The notes under the pieces are model-generated. The model was not told the origin of the DNA. It worked only from the letters and a program-made list of their open reading frames with translations, and did not search any database. From the NCBI GenBank assembly GCA_017395505.1, contig JAFPUH010000002.1:1-33000 (forward strand): 33,000 bases of DNA, in the 5' to 3' direction. Made by a program: the position numbers and the translations under genes. Of the stretch, positions 14,653 to 22,989 are shown in pieces. Origin of the DNA: Kiritimatiellia bacterium (GTDB taxonomy: Bacteria; Verrucomicrobiota; Kiritimatiellia; RFP12; UBA1067). The number at the start of each line of letters is the position of its first letter. The first letter of the stretch is position 1.

Positions 14653-15338
14653 GCCTCTCCTTTCAAATGGTTTATGCGGCTTGCGAGAAAGCCCGCGCCA
14701 AAACCGTTGTCGATGTTGACTACGCTAACCCCCGCCGCGCATGAGTTGAGCATCGCGAGAAGCGCAGTCACTCCGCCGAACGATGCGCCGTAGCCCACGC
14801 TAGTCGGAACGGCAATGACAGGCGCTTCGACTAATCCGCCGATCACGCTAGGCAGCGCCCCTTCCATTCCGGCGACGGCGACGACCACGCGGGCAGACCT
14901 CAGTTCGCTTTCGCAGGCCAGGAGGCGGTGGATTCCCGCAACCCCGACATCGTAGATCCTCACCACCTTGTTGCCAAGCGCCTCTGCGACAAGCGCGGCT
15001 TCCTCTGCGACCCCAAGGTCGCTGGTGCCGCCGCATGCCACGGCGATGACGCCCCGCCCATCGCACGGACGGTTCTCGCCGAGCCTCCCAAGCCGCGCCT
15101 CTGCAAAATACGTAAAGTCGCCGCCAAACGCATCCGCCACGCGCGCCGCCTTCTCCGCATCAATGCGCGTCACGAGCGCGGGTCGCTGCCCGTGTGCGTC
15201 GAGAGACTTCAGGATGGCGATGATCTGCCGGGCCGTCTTGCCTTCGCCGTAGATCACCTCGCCGAAGCCCTGCCGCGCCTTGCGCTGAAGATCGACCCGC
15301 GCAAAACCCAAATCTTCCATATCATCAGAGCACTTCAT
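14649..15338 (-). CDS. larB: Nickel-pincer cofactor carboxylase LarB
   Basis: LarB carboxylates and hydrolyses nicotinic acid adenine dinucleotide to pyridinium-3,5-biscarboxylic acid mononucleotide, the first step of nickel-pincer nucleotide synthesis. The C-terminal half resembles the PurE/AIR carboxylase fold: VACGGTSDLGVAEEA, RIYDVGVAGIHRLL, VVAVAGMEGALPSVIGGL and PTSVGYGASFGG. FARVDLQRKARQGFGEVIYGEGK at the N-terminus is also usual for LarB. I start at ATG 15338 (229 residues), with GGGGAG upstream, rather than 16 codons earlier, which would lie deeper in larE and lacks a ribosome site. It overlaps larE by 14 nt. Confidence 0.94.
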   Translation of the reverse strand: MKCSDDMEDLGFARVDLQRKARQGFGEVIYGEGKTARQIIAILKSLDAHGQRPALVTRIDAEKAARVADAFGGDFTYFAEARLGRLGENRPCDGRGVIAVACGGTSDLGVAEEAALVAEALGNKVVRIYDVGVAGIHRLLACESELRSARVVVAVAGMEGALPSVIGGLVEAPVIAVPTSVGYGASFGGVTALLAMLNSCAAGVSVVNIDNGFGAGFLASRINHLKGEA

Positions 15339-16131
15339 TGAGTCTCCCCGTTCGAAAGTCTTCAAGGTCCAGGGCGGCATACGCAAAGCCGATTTGCTTC
15401 ATGGCCGCAGCGATTTCGGCACGGTGCGCAACTAGCGCGTCGAATCCGTCCGCGCCCACCTCGATACGCGCGACATCGCCGTGTGAGCGCACGCGTAAAG
15501 GCGTGTCGGACGGCAGCAGCGCCGCAATATGGTGCTCCGCATCCTCTACCCGTCTCAATCCTTCGCGTGTGATCCTCTCGCCATACGGAAAACGCGATGC
15601 GAGGCATGCTGCCGACGGCTTGCGCCAGACAGGGAGACCAAGTTCGCGCAGACATTCGCGGACATCGCCCTTTGCAAGCCCTGCCTCACGCAATGGACTC
15701 TTGACGCCAAGCTCCGCAATCGCCTTTCTTCCCGGACGGTAATCGCCATCGTCATCGAGATTCGAACCCTCGATCACATGGTCAATGCCGTGCGATCGCG
15801 CAAAGTCGCAGATCTTGGAGAATATCGTCCGTTTGCAATGGTAGCATCGGTCAGGCGGGTTCTCCGCGAATTGCGGAATGGACAGCGGATCGAAGTCCAT
15901 CACCTCATGCTTGATTCCGCGCTCGCGGCAAAACCGTATCGCCCCATCCGTCTCATTCTCCGGGAAAGCGCATGCGCGGATCGTCACCGCGACCGCCTTT
16001 TCGCCAAGCACCTCATGCGCCGCCGCCAAAAGAAGCGTCGAATCCGTACCGCCGGAGAATGCGACGGCAACGGACCGCATTTCGGCAATGCGGCGCTTTA
16101 GAGCGTCCAGTTTGGCGGACTCAGAGGACAT
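15325..16131 (-). CDS. larE: ATP-dependent sacrificial sulfur transferase LarE
   Basis: LarE adenylates the LarB product and gives sulfur from its own cysteine, or from a cluster in some species, to make the dithiocarboxylate ligand. The PP-loop pyrophosphatase motif is AFSGGTDSTLL (near residue 25). RCYHCKRTIF is the usual LarE signature, and KPSAACLASRFPYG carries the Cys in the place of the sacrificial residue (C176 of L. plantarum). DLEDFRTGRLNE is a normal end. Start: an in-frame TTG at 16137 precedes ATG at 16131. I prefer the ATG (268 residues), though neither has a good ribosome site and both lie within the 3' end of the membrane-protein gene, so coupling is likely. Confidence 0.95.
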   Translation of the reverse strand: MSSESAKLDALKRRIAEMRSVAVAFSGGTDSTLLLAAAHEVLGEKAVAVTIRACAFPENETDGAIRFCRERGIKHEVMDFDPLSIPQFAENPPDRCYHCKRTIFSKICDFARSHGIDHVIEGSNLDDDGDYRPGRKAIAELGVKSPLREAGLAKGDVRECLRELGLPVWRKPSAACLASRFPYGERITREGLRRVEDAEHHIAALLPSDTPLRVRSHGDVARIEVGADGFDALVAHRAEIAAAMKQIGFAYAALDLEDFRTGRLNEVL

Positions 16132-16537
16132 CGGCAAGAAGATCTACCGCAAACATCAACGCCGCGCCAAAGGCCGCAAGCGTCATCGTTCCCTTGAATC
16201 TGGCGAAGCTCCATGCCTTCGTCTTCGACACTGCGGCCATGCCTGCCCAGACTGCAATGACAAGAAGCGTCATCGCCACTCCGCGAGTCGCCATCTCGTG
16301 CAGCATTTCGCTGACGGCCTCCGGACCTTCCGTCATGGCGGTGAGGAACGGCGGCCTGAATATTACTTCGCCGTGGTAGACGTGCTCAAGCGCGAGAATC
16401 AAGCTCCCGCCGAACATCATCTTCTCAAGCCATGGCAGCTTGGCGACGAAAGGATTTCCCTTTGTCGATTCCGGCAACGACAGCTTTGTCGCCGTCGCAA
16501 CAGCGGCAGTGGCCAATGGAACAGTGAAACATGCCAT
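16121..16537 (-). CDS. Small membrane protein with histidine motifs, unknown function
   Basis: Membrane protein of 138 residues that I cannot assign to a named family. Hydrophobic stretches at about residues 3-17, 40-52, 87-106 and 114-135 suggest three or four helices. Between them lie ALEHVYHGEVIFRPPF (H-x3-H-x-E) and SEMLHEMATRG (H-E-M). These are possible metal ligands, which would be in keeping with a nickel pathway, but heme or simple structural roles are equally open. AAGGAG precedes the ATG, and it is the first gene after merR. Its place between regulator and larE implies a role linked to cofactor synthesis or to the enzymes downstream, for example nickel entry or quinone contact; this is inference from position only. 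Confidence 0.75.
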   Translation of the reverse strand: MACFTVPLATAAVATATKLSLPESTKGNPFVAKLPWLEKMMFGGSLILALEHVYHGEVIFRPPFLTAMTEGPEAVSEMLHEMATRGVAMTLLVIAVWAGMAAVSKTKAWSFARFKGTMTLAAFGAALMFAVDLLADVL

Positions 16538-16557
16538 ATGTTTTTCTCCTTGGTAAG

Positions 16558-17022
16558 TTACATGTCAATCTTGCGACCCGTCTCGCGGCAATAGCGTTCG
16601 CGCGTCGCCTTGAAATCGGCAAGCGCGGCGAGCCCCTCCTTCTCCGCAGTCTCGTAGTACCACACCTTGAACGCAATATGATCGGCGCATGCCTGGATGT
16701 CAGCCATCATCTCCTTGACGGCCGCCTCGCGCTTTCGCATCATGGCAAGGCGCTTCTTGACGCTCTTGTCCCCCTTCGTGGTAAGCCGCATGAACTCCGC
16801 AATGTCGTCAAGCGGCATGCCGGTCTTCTTAAGGCAATCAATCAGCCTGATCGCACCGACATTTGCCGCATTATAGCGACGCCGTCCTCCAGGCGCACGT
16901 TTCACGCCCGGCAGCAGCCCCTTCTTCTCGTAGAATCGCAGAGTGTCCCCGGAAAATCCGCTCAGCTCCGCCATCTCGGAAATGGTGTAAAAGCGTTCGC
17001 CTCCTTCGATTTTATTTCGCAT
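16558..17022 (-). CDS. MerR family regulator, AdhR-like
   Basis: Transcription activator of 154 residues. FYTISEMAELSGFSGDTLRFYEKKGLL is the MerR winged helix-turn-helix (residues about 11-37), followed by the wing R-x-x-GGRRRYN. A dimerisation helix comes next and then FKVWYYETAEKEG, a tail I associate with AdhR-type MerR proteins that sense aldehydes. There are no Cys pairs for metal binding. The first usable ATG (17022) lies 7 nt from the -10 box, so the message should be leaderless. An upstream frame extension to 17064 would start inside the promoter. It most likely binds the 20-bp palindrome in the spacer of its own promoter and switches on the lar operon. Confidence 0.9.
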   Translation of the reverse strand: MRNKIEGGERFYTISEMAELSGFSGDTLRFYEKKGLLPGVKRAPGGRRRYNAANVGAIRLIDCLKKTGMPLDDIAEFMRLTTKGDKSVKKRLAMMRKREAAVKEMMADIQACADHIAFKVWYYETAEKEGLAALADFKATRERYCRETGRKIDM

Positions 17023-17029
17023 GCCGCAT

Positions 17030-17060
17030 ATTATATCACTTGGAGTATGCTCCAAGTCAA
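17030..17060 (-). promoter_or_regulatory. MerR-controlled promoter of the lar operon
   Basis: On the minus strand, -35 TTGACT (17055-17060) and -10 TATAAT (17030-17035) are 19 bp apart, the overlong spacer typical of MerR-activated promoters. The spacer holds a palindrome with perfect 8-bp arms, ACTTGGAG and CTCCAAGT, around TATG (17038-17057). TGA precedes the -10. Everything needed for MerR control is present in 31 bp. Confidence 0.88.
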
Positions 17061-17080
17061 GCATACTTGTTGCGGAGACG

Positions 17081-18175
17081 TCAGTCGAGCGTCATGTCGA
17101 AAGCGAACGGTGGCGGGATGTCGTCCTGGCGATGCGAAACGAGGATGGCGGCGACCTTGGGATTGCGCCGCAGATAGCCGGAAAGCTTGCGCTTGGCCAA
17201 GGCGCGCTCGCGCTCGGACATGTTCATGAAAGGCTCGTCAAGAAGCAACAGGTCGTGTCCTGGAGCGAGCGCTTCGCCTAGAAGTTCCATTGGATGCCTG
17301 CCGAGATACGCCTGCATCTCTGCGCCAGCCATCCCGATTCGACGCCGCACATAGGCAAGAGCAACGCCCTTCCCGCGAACCTTGCCGAATACCTTGATGT
17401 CGCAGGCGTAGGCAAACGGATTGTCACCGCTTATCAGGGAAAGAAGCGTGGACTTTCCGCTGCCGTTCCCGCCGCGCAGCACCCACCTTTCGCCCTCTCG
17501 CACCGTCCATGAAAAGCCGTCGAACAGCTTGCGTCCGCCAAGCGCAAGCGTCAGGTTGGAGATTTCGACCACCGGACGAGATGCAGACGACGCGCTGCCA
17601 TTGCGATTGGCAGGGCGCGACGCGACACGCGACTTTGCAGAATTCGCGCCCGGGACTTCGTCGGGATGGCGGTAGCTCATCGCGACGGCCATGCCTCTGC
17701 GACAAAGCGCAAGTATTATCGCCTTAAGCTTCTCGCGCTGGACGGGGTCAAGTCCGGCGGCAGGGTCGTCGAGGATAAGTATTTCGGGAGCCTTCAGCAG
17801 GGCTCGCGCCAACAGGACACGGCGCATCTCGCCGTTGGAAAGCGCGATGAAAGCGCGCCTCTCCAACCGGCGCAGATCAAGAAGGCGCAACGTCCGCTCG
17901 CGCAACAGAGCAAAAGCCTTGCGGGCCATGGGCCGCTTCGCGCCGATCTCGAAAGGATTCACCTCCCAGACCGAGTCGAACGAAAGGAACTGCGAAACCG
18001 TCAGCTCGCCGTCTTCATGCCACCTCGCCTGAAGCCATCCCAGCCGCTGCGCCATTGCCGAGTGTTGCGCAAACGACAGCACCGCGATCTTGCCGGAAAG
18101 ATTCTCGTCGCGCAACCACTTTTCGAAAAGCGGCCTCGCCCTATCCACCCGCAGCGCCAGCAGTTCGCCTGGCAT
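17081..18175 (-). CDS. Reduced tandem ABC ATPase, ModF/PhrA-like
   Basis: Two ABC ATPase domains in one chain of 364 residues; ModF/PhrA relatives have about 490. NBD1 (residues 1-175) has the signature LSNGE (112-116), Walker B ILILDDP (132-138, Asp where the catalytic Glu should be) and HPDE (170-173), but no Walker A. NBD2 (202-364) has Walker A GGNGSGKST (235-243), Walker B LLLLDEP (309-315) and switch His in VSHRQ (346-350), but about 65 residues with its signature are gone. In tandem ABC proteins one ATP site is made from Walker A of one domain and signature of the other. The losses here would leave one complete site and erase the second. No permease gene adjoins it. queF ends 3 nt before its ATG in the same frame. 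It may work as a soluble ATPase or be decaying. Confidence 0.78.
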   Translation of the reverse strand: MPGELLALRVDRARPLFEKWLRDENLSGKIAVLSFAQHSAMAQRLGWLQARWHEDGELTVSQFLSFDSVWEVNPFEIGAKRPMARKAFALLRERTLRLLDLRRLERRAFIALSNGEMRRVLLARALLKAPEILILDDPAAGLDPVQREKLKAIILALCRRGMAVAMSYRHPDEVPGANSAKSRVASRPANRNGSASSASRPVVEISNLTLALGGRKLFDGFSWTVREGERWVLRGGNGSGKSTLLSLISGDNPFAYACDIKVFGKVRGKGVALAYVRRRIGMAGAEMQAYLGRHPMELLGEALAPGHDLLLLDEPFMNMSERERALAKRKLSGYLRRNPKVAAILVSHRQDDIPPPFAFDMTLD

Positions 18176-18178
18176 TTG

Positions 18179-18640
18179 CTAGCGGACGCCTTGCCAGTCG
18201 GCGAAGCGCTTTTCTGCGAGGGCCTTGTACTTCGCGCCTGTGCCGCCGTTGACGAACGGATCTATCGAGATGCCGCCGCGCGCCGCGAACTTGCCGTAGA
18301 CCTCCATGTACTTCGGCTTGAGGAGCTTTGCGAGATCGTTGTAGATCACGTTTATCACATCTTCGTGGAAGTCGCCGTGGTTGCGGAAGCCGAAGAGGTA
18401 GAGCTTGAGCGATTTCGACTCGACGAGCCTCTTCGACGGTATGTAGCGAATCGTAAGAGTCGCGAAGTCGGGCTGGCCCGTCTTCGGGCAGAGGGTCGTG
18501 AACTCGGGCGCAGTGAACGTCACCCAATAGTCGCGGTCGGGGTGGCGGTTGTCGAAGGCGTCCAGTATCGATGGATCGTAGTCCTTGGGGCCTGCAACGG
18601 TCTGTCCGAGTGTCTTAAGCGAATCGAGGTCGTTTCTCAT
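18179..18640 (-). CDS. queF: NADPH-dependent 7-cyano-7-deazaguanine reductase QueF
   Basis: Reduces preQ0 to preQ1 in queuosine biosynthesis, cytoplasmic. This is the short, single-domain (unimodular) QueF type, 153 residues. The catalytic Cys is in [15 protein letters not shown] (near residue 51), with the conserved Asp seven residues on. [22 protein letters not shown] is the NADPH- and substrate-binding QueF motif (E-S-K-S-x-K-x-Y). The C-terminal [12 protein letters not shown] is also usual. It begins 13 nt after the polA stop and shares its transcript. No other queuosine gene is in the window. Confidence 0.96.
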   Translation of the reverse strand: MRNDLDSLKTLGQTVAGPKDYDPSILDAFDNRHPDRDYWVTFTAPEFTTLCPKTGQPDFATLTIRYIPSKRLVESKSLKLYLFGFRNHGDFHEDVINVIYNDLAKLLKPKYMEVYGKFAARGGISIDPFVNGGTGAKYKALAEKRFADWQGVR

Positions 18641-18653
18641 GTCTTCTCCTTTA

Positions 18654-21380
18654 TCAATGCGCGTCCAGCCAGTTGCGGCCGACGCCTATCCCCACTTCAA
18701 GCGGAACTCCGAAATCAAGGGCGCCCGTCATCTCGCGGCGCACGATCTCCTTCAGGCGCTCGACTTCGTCCAGCGGAACATCGAACACAAGTTCGTCGTG
18801 TATCTGCAGAACCATCTTGGCGCGAAGCCTCTCCGCCTTGATTGCGCGGTCCACGCGGACCATCGCGACCTTTATGAGGTCGGCGGCGGAACCCTGGATT
18901 GGCGTATTGATGGCGTCGCGCTCGGCGGACTGACGGGCGGTGGCGTTGCGCGAATTTATGTCGCGCAGGGTGCGGCGGCGGCCGAGGACTGTCGTCGCAT
19001 ACCCCTTCTCGCGGGCGGCGGCTATCGCGCCCTCCATATACTCGCGAACCTTCGGGTAGAGCCTGAAGTAGGTCTCGATCAATCCGGCGGCCTCCTTGCG
19101 CGAGACACCGAGGCGCTGGGAGAGTCCGAAAGGCGAAATGCCGTAGATGATTCCGAAGTTCACCATCTTGCACTTGGCGCGCTGCTCGGGCGTGACGAAC
19201 GCCGGCATCACGTCATAGACGCGGCTCGCGGTGTCGCGGTGGATGTCCTCGCCGTTCCTGAACGCCTCAAGCATCGCGGCATCCTTCGAAAAGGCCGCCA
19301 TGAGGCGAAGCTCGATCTGCGAGTAGTCGGCGGAAAGCAGCATGTGGTTCTCGTCGCGGGCGACGAACGCCTTTCGTATCAGCTTGCCGCGCTCGGTGCG
19401 GATCGGTATGTTCTGAAGGTTGGGATCGGACGAACTGAGGCGGCCAGTCTCCGTGAACGCCTGGGAGTAGGTCGTGTGGACGCGTCCGTTCTCGTCGATG
19501 AGCGTCGGCAGCTTGTCCACGTAGGTGGACTTCAGCTTGGCGCAGGCGCGGTATTCGAGAATCTTCCTGACGACGGGATGGTCGTCGACGAGTTTGGCGA
19601 GCGTCTTCTCGTCCGTCGAGAAGTTGCCGGTCGAAGTCTTCTTGGAGACGCCGGAGTTCAGACCGAGCTTGCCGAAGAGGAATTCACCGAGCTGCTTCGG
19701 GCTGTCTACGTTGAGGCCAGGGCCTGCGTATTCGAGGATGCCCTGCACAAGGCCAAGTATCTCGCGGTCTAGTTCGTGTCCGTACTCCTTGAGCGCCTCG
19801 ACATCGATCCTGACTCCCTCGCGCTCCATGTCCGTCAAAATCTTTACGAGCGGCTCTTCGGCTTCTTCGAGGGATCGCACGGCCCCGGCCTCCGCGACCT
19901 TCGGACGAAGCGCGTCGTCGAGCCTCAACGCGACGTCGGCGTCTTCGGCGGCGTAGTCGAGAATCTCCTCCGGCTTCAGGGCGGACATCGAAAGCTGCTC
20001 CTTGCCGCGCTCCCTCTCGCCGATCAGCTTCTCGATGGGGATGGGGCGATAGCCAAGATATTGCTCGGAGAGGGCGTCCATTCCGTGACGGGCGGCGGCG
20101 TCCAGGCAGTAGTGCTCAAGCATCGTGTCGCGCGGTATGGACGCGAAGCCTATGCCGTAGCGGTGCAGCACGGAGCGGTCGAACTTCACGTTGTGGGCGA
20201 CGAAGGTCTTTGTCGCGTCGGCAAAGAGCGGACGGAAGACGTCAATCTGGTCGCCGGTCACATACCACGCCTTGCCGGGGGCGACAGCGAACGAAAAGCC
20301 GACGAGCTTGCAGAAGTGAGCCTCGGTAGAGGAATGTCCCTCGACTGCGGCGGTCTCGGTATCGAACGCGATCCTGTCCGCATTCATCAGTTCGGCGAGA
20401 AGCTCGCGCGCCTCGTCCTCGGTCTTTATGAGCCTGTAATCGTGAGGAATGTCGGCGAGCGTCTTCGGGGCGTCGGCAGGGGATTCCGCACCGACAGTCG
20501 GCGCCTCGTCACCCAGCAGCTCGCGGGCGAGCCTGTTGAGCTCGAACTTCGCGCACACCTTCGAGAGCTTGTCGCGGTCGACACCGTCCAGCTTGTAATC
20601 GTCCCAGCTAGGCTCGATAGGCACATCGGTGCGTATCGTCGCGAGAAACTTCGACATGCGGGCGTCTTCCGCGCCAAGCACGACCTTCTCGGCAAGCTTG
20701 CCCTTCAGCTTCTGGGCGTTGGCGATTATTCCCTCGACGTCGCCGAATCGCGAAAGCAGGTCGTCGGCAGTCTTCTCGCCGACACCGCGGATGCCGGGGA
20801 TGTTATCGGAGGAATCGCCCGCGAGCGCGAGGTAGTCTATCATCTGCTTCGGCTCGCTGAGGTGCCAGTGTCCGCAAACCTTTGCGACGTCGTATATCTC
20901 GGCGCCGTCGCCGGCATGCGCGGGACGGTAGAGGCTGATACCTGGCGCAACGAGCTGGGCGGCATCCTTGTCGGGCGTCGCCATGTAGACGTCGAAGCCG
21001 GCCGCAGCGCCCTTCTGGGCGAGCGTACCCATCACGTCGTCCGCCTCGAAGCCGTCCACGCGAACGACTGGTATGCGCAAAGCCTCGGCCAGCTCGAAGG
21101 CGTAGGGAATCGACGCCGCAAGATCCTCGGGCATCTTCTCGCGCTGGGCCTTGTAGGGAGGATACGCCTCGTGCCGGAAGGTCGGCCCACCGGGATCCAT
21201 CGCCAGCACGGCGTGGGTAGGACGCTCCTTCTTCAGTATGGACATCAGTCCGTTCGCAAGCCCGATCAGCGCGGAGGTGTTTATGCCGCTCGTCGTCATG
21301 CGCGGGTTGCGCAGGAATACGAAATGTCCCTTGTAGAGGAACGGCATCAGGTCGATTATGAAGAGCTTCTTGTCAGACAT
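18654..21380 (-). CDS. polA: DNA polymerase I
   Basis: Replication and repair polymerase of 908 residues that removes RNA primers and fills gaps. The 5' nuclease (1-290) shows the metal-binding FEADDVMGT (111-119) and [10 protein letters not shown] (188-197). The 3'-5' proofreading domain (about 310-505) keeps all catalytic motifs: FDTET (339-343), AHNVKFD (395-401) and YAAEDAD (476-482), so it should proofread, unlike several bacterial polymerases that lost this. The polymerase domain (520-908) carries [15 protein letters not shown] (645-659), motif A DYSQIELR (685-692), motif [16 protein letters not shown] (738-752) and motif [12 protein letters not shown] (859-869). It overlaps the HNH gene upstream by 8 nt, so the two are translated together. 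Confidence 0.98.
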   Translation of the reverse strand: MSDKKLFIIDLMPFLYKGHFVFLRNPRMTTSGINTSALIGLANGLMSILKKERPTHAVLAMDPGGPTFRHEAYPPYKAQREKMPEDLAASIPYAFELAEALRIPVVRVDGFEADDVMGTLAQKGAAAGFDVYMATPDKDAAQLVAPGISLYRPAHAGDGAEIYDVAKVCGHWHLSEPKQMIDYLALAGDSSDNIPGIRGVGEKTADDLLSRFGDVEGIIANAQKLKGKLAEKVVLGAEDARMSKFLATIRTDVPIEPSWDDYKLDGVDRDKLSKVCAKFELNRLARELLGDEAPTVGAESPADAPKTLADIPHDYRLIKTEDEARELLAELMNADRIAFDTETAAVEGHSSTEAHFCKLVGFSFAVAPGKAWYVTGDQIDVFRPLFADATKTFVAHNVKFDRSVLHRYGIGFASIPRDTMLEHYCLDAAARHGMDALSEQYLGYRPIPIEKLIGERERGKEQLSMSALKPEEILDYAAEDADVALRLDDALRPKVAEAGAVRSLEEAEEPLVKILTDMEREGVRIDVEALKEYGHELDREILGLVQGILEYAGPGLNVDSPKQLGEFLFGKLGLNSGVSKKTSTGNFSTDEKTLAKLVDDHPVVRKILEYRACAKLKSTYVDKLPTLIDENGRVHTTYSQAFTETGRLSSSDPNLQNIPIRTERGKLIRKAFVARDENHMLLSADYSQIELRLMAAFSKDAAMLEAFRNGEDIHRDTASRVYDVMPAFVTPEQRAKCKMVNFGIIYGISPFGLSQRLGVSRKEAAGLIETYFRLYPKVREYMEGAIAAAREKGYATTVLGRRRTLRDINSRNATARQSAERDAINTPIQGSAADLIKVAMVRVDRAIKAERLRAKMVLQIHDELVFDVPLDEVERLKEIVRREMTGALDFGVPLEVGIGVGRNWLDAH

Positions 21381-21672
21381 TTGATGGGAATAGGCTTTCG
21401 AGAATCTGTTCGGCGGGTGTGTAGGCCTTCTTCTTCGAGTTGCAGTCCTTGCAGCACGGCACGCAGTTGCCGCGGGTGGACCTGCCGCCGCGCGCGACGG
21501 GAATCACGTGGTCGAGGGTAAGCTCGGAGGGAGGGAACTTCTTGTGGCAGTAGTGGCAGATGCCCTTGGCGAGCTGCGCCCTCCACCAGTCGGTCGCGCG
21601 AAGCGCCCTGGCCTTTTCGCGTTCCCGCTTGACGTGATGAGGGTCGGGGTTTAGGTCAAGCCAATCTTCCAT
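21373..21672 (-). CDS. HNH endonuclease domain protein
   Basis: Small protein of 99 residues with an HNH nuclease core: CHYCHKKF, then LTLDHVIPVARGG with the metal-binding Asp-His, and NCVPCCKDCNSKKKA with the second zinc Cys pair and the Asn. The N-terminal 35 residues are charged and Trp-containing (DWWRAQL). Stand-alone HNH proteins of this size may act in repair or restriction; the role is not known. The overlap with polA suggests a repair link, although co-transcription alone does not prove one. The ribosome site is weak, and the gene begins 9 nt after the LacZ-domain-like protein ends. Confidence 0.85.
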   Translation of the reverse strand: MEDWLDLNPDPHHVKREREKARALRATDWWRAQLAKGICHYCHKKFPPSELTLDHVIPVARGGRSTRGNCVPCCKDCNSKKKAYTPAEQILESLFPSNV

Positions 21673-21681
21673 CGCGACGAA

Positions 21682-22431
21682 TCAGAGTTCGCTCACGAGG
21701 AACGAAAGGCGGAACTTCTTCGGCTGCTTCAAATCGGCAGTCTCGTCCGGCGATATCTGCCCCATGAAGTAGGCGTCGACGTTCACGCGGAACTCGCGGC
21801 TGGTATCGGAGATCGGGCGTATGCTGAAGCCGAAGGGCGCGCTGACGGCCTCGATCCTCATGCCGCGGCCCATCGGCTCGGAAACCTCAATCCAGCGGCA
21901 CGCCGCGCGATAGCCGAAGTTGGGCAGGGTGTCGCCGACAAGGCTCAAGTTGGCGGCATAGGTACCGAACTTCGCACTGTTGCGGCGGGCAGGATAGTTC
22001 TCCCACGGACCGCGACCGTTCCAGCGGACATTGGTGAACGAGCCCTGAAGCGGGAACGTAAGGCCGACGCGAGGCAATGGCGGCAGATTGTCGTCCTTTA
22101 TCACGAAAGTCCAGTCGACGAAGTAGCGCCCGTCCTTGAGCAGCGTAACCTCCATCTTCGACTCGCATCCGTCGGGAATCGCCTGGCAGGCCGTCGCATC
22201 CTTCCAGGCCTTGCAGAGGCGCGCAACCCCGTTCGTCTTCTCGGCCTCGGTCAAGCGCCGCCAGAAGTTGTAGTTGAAGAGGCCTTCGGCGGGAGAGCCC
22301 TCGAGGTCGATTGCCGGCGGCTTGAAGAACGGCTCTTCAGCGTCGGCGGGAACGGCGGCATCCGCCTTGGGTGCAGCGCACTGGGCGGCGAAAGCGGCAA
22401 AGACCGCCAGCAAAAGCAAAGTCTTCTTCAT
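21682..22431 (-). CDS. Secreted protein resembling beta-galactosidase domain 5
   Basis: Exported protein of 249 residues. MKKTLLLLAVFAAFAAQCAA is a Sec signal; the Cys at 18 could also be a lipoprotein site, though the lipobox is imperfect. In the mature part, LPPLPRVGLTFPLQGSF, VRWNGRGPWENYPARRNS, RWIEVSEPMGRGMRIEA and NVDAYFMGQISPDE track the C-terminal small-chain domain (Bgal_small_N) of LacZ-type beta-galactosidases in order. No catalytic TIM barrel is present, nor a neighbouring lacZ. I infer a carbohydrate-binding or inhibitory role, or a domain that split off and was reused. It follows ridA by 4 nt and precedes HNH and polA. Confidence 0.65.
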   Translation of the reverse strand: MKKTLLLLAVFAAFAAQCAAPKADAAVPADAEEPFFKPPAIDLEGSPAEGLFNYNFWRRLTEAEKTNGVARLCKAWKDATACQAIPDGCESKMEVTLLKDGRYFVDWTFVIKDDNLPPLPRVGLTFPLQGSFTNVRWNGRGPWENYPARRNSAKFGTYAANLSLVGDTLPNFGYRAACRWIEVSEPMGRGMRIEAVSAPFGFSIRPISDTSREFRVNVDAYFMGQISPDETADLKQPKKFRLSFLVSEL

Positions 22432-22435
22432 GGCG

Positions 22436-22819
22436 TCAATCCCCTGCTACCGCGACACACTCGATCTCGACCTTCACGTCCTTCGGCAGACGGGCGACCT
22501 CGACACAGCTTCTCGCCGGCTTGGTGTCGCCGAACATCTCGGCGTAGACGCCATTGAGGGCGGCAAAATCATTCATGTCCTTGATGAACACAGTCGTCTT
22601 GACGACATTGGCGAGGGAGCTGCCGGCGGCCTCGAGGACGTTCTTGAGATTGGTGATGGACTGACGGGTCTGATCCTCGATGGTGGTCGCCTCGATGGAG
22701 TTTGTCGCCGGATTGATCGGTATCTGGCCGGAGCACCATATGAAACCGCCGGCCCTAAGAGCCTGGCTGTAAGGACCCAGCGCCTTCGGCGCCTTTTCTG
22801 TGGAAACCGTCTGTATCAT
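22436..22819 (-). CDS. ridA: RidA family reactive-intermediate deaminase
   Basis: Hydrolyses reactive enamines and imines, such as 2-aminoacrylate from PLP enzymes, to keto acids and ammonia. The 127-residue protein has the family landmarks KAPKALGPYSQALRAGG at the N-terminus, WCSGQIPINPAT and the catalytic Arg in KPARSCVEVARLPKDVKVEIE, ending EIECVA. The start is ATG at 22819, preceded by GGAGG with a 5-nt gap; an in-frame ATG at 22831 would place that ribosome site inside the gene. It begins the transcript that continues through the secreted protein to polA. Confidence 0.95.
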   Translation of the reverse strand: MIQTVSTEKAPKALGPYSQALRAGGFIWCSGQIPINPATNSIEATTIEDQTRQSITNLKNVLEAAGSSLANVVKTTVFIKDMNDFAALNGVYAEMFGDTKPARSCVEVARLPKDVKVEIECVAVAGD

Positions 22820-22866
22820 AGTCGCCTCCATTGTGTCCGTCTGTTCACCTTCGCCACCCGCAAAGA

Positions 22867-22944
22867 TGGAGCCGGGTAAGGGACTCGAACCCCTGGTAAT
22901 TCCTCATTACAAATGAGGCGCAGTCGCCACTGTGCCAACCCGGC
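22867..22944 (-). tRNA. tRNA-Thr(UGU)
   Basis: Cloverleaf with acceptor GCCGGGT/ACCCGGC, anticodon stem-loop CCTCA-TTTGTAA-TGAGG (anticodon UGU, reads ACA) and T-loop GGTTCGAGTCC. The 3' CCA is genome-encoded after the discriminator U. Confidence 0.96.
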
Positions 22945-22959
22945 GCGAAAGCGGTTGGT

Positions 22960-22989
22960 ATTATATCATTTCCCCACGCTTTTTGTCTA
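22960..22989 (-). promoter_or_regulatory. Promoter of tRNA-Thr(UGU)
   Basis: Minus-strand -35 TAGACA (22984-22989) and extended -10 TGA-TATAAT (22960-22965) with an 18-bp spacer. The -35 overlaps the stop codon of the small membrane-protein gene upstream. Confidence 0.7.

Noticed and set aside
19776-21521. 581-codon plus-strand ORF opposite polA
   Set aside because: High GC keeps the antisense frame open; its sequence is Arg/Val/Leu-rich with no motif, while polA opposite has every catalytic motif.
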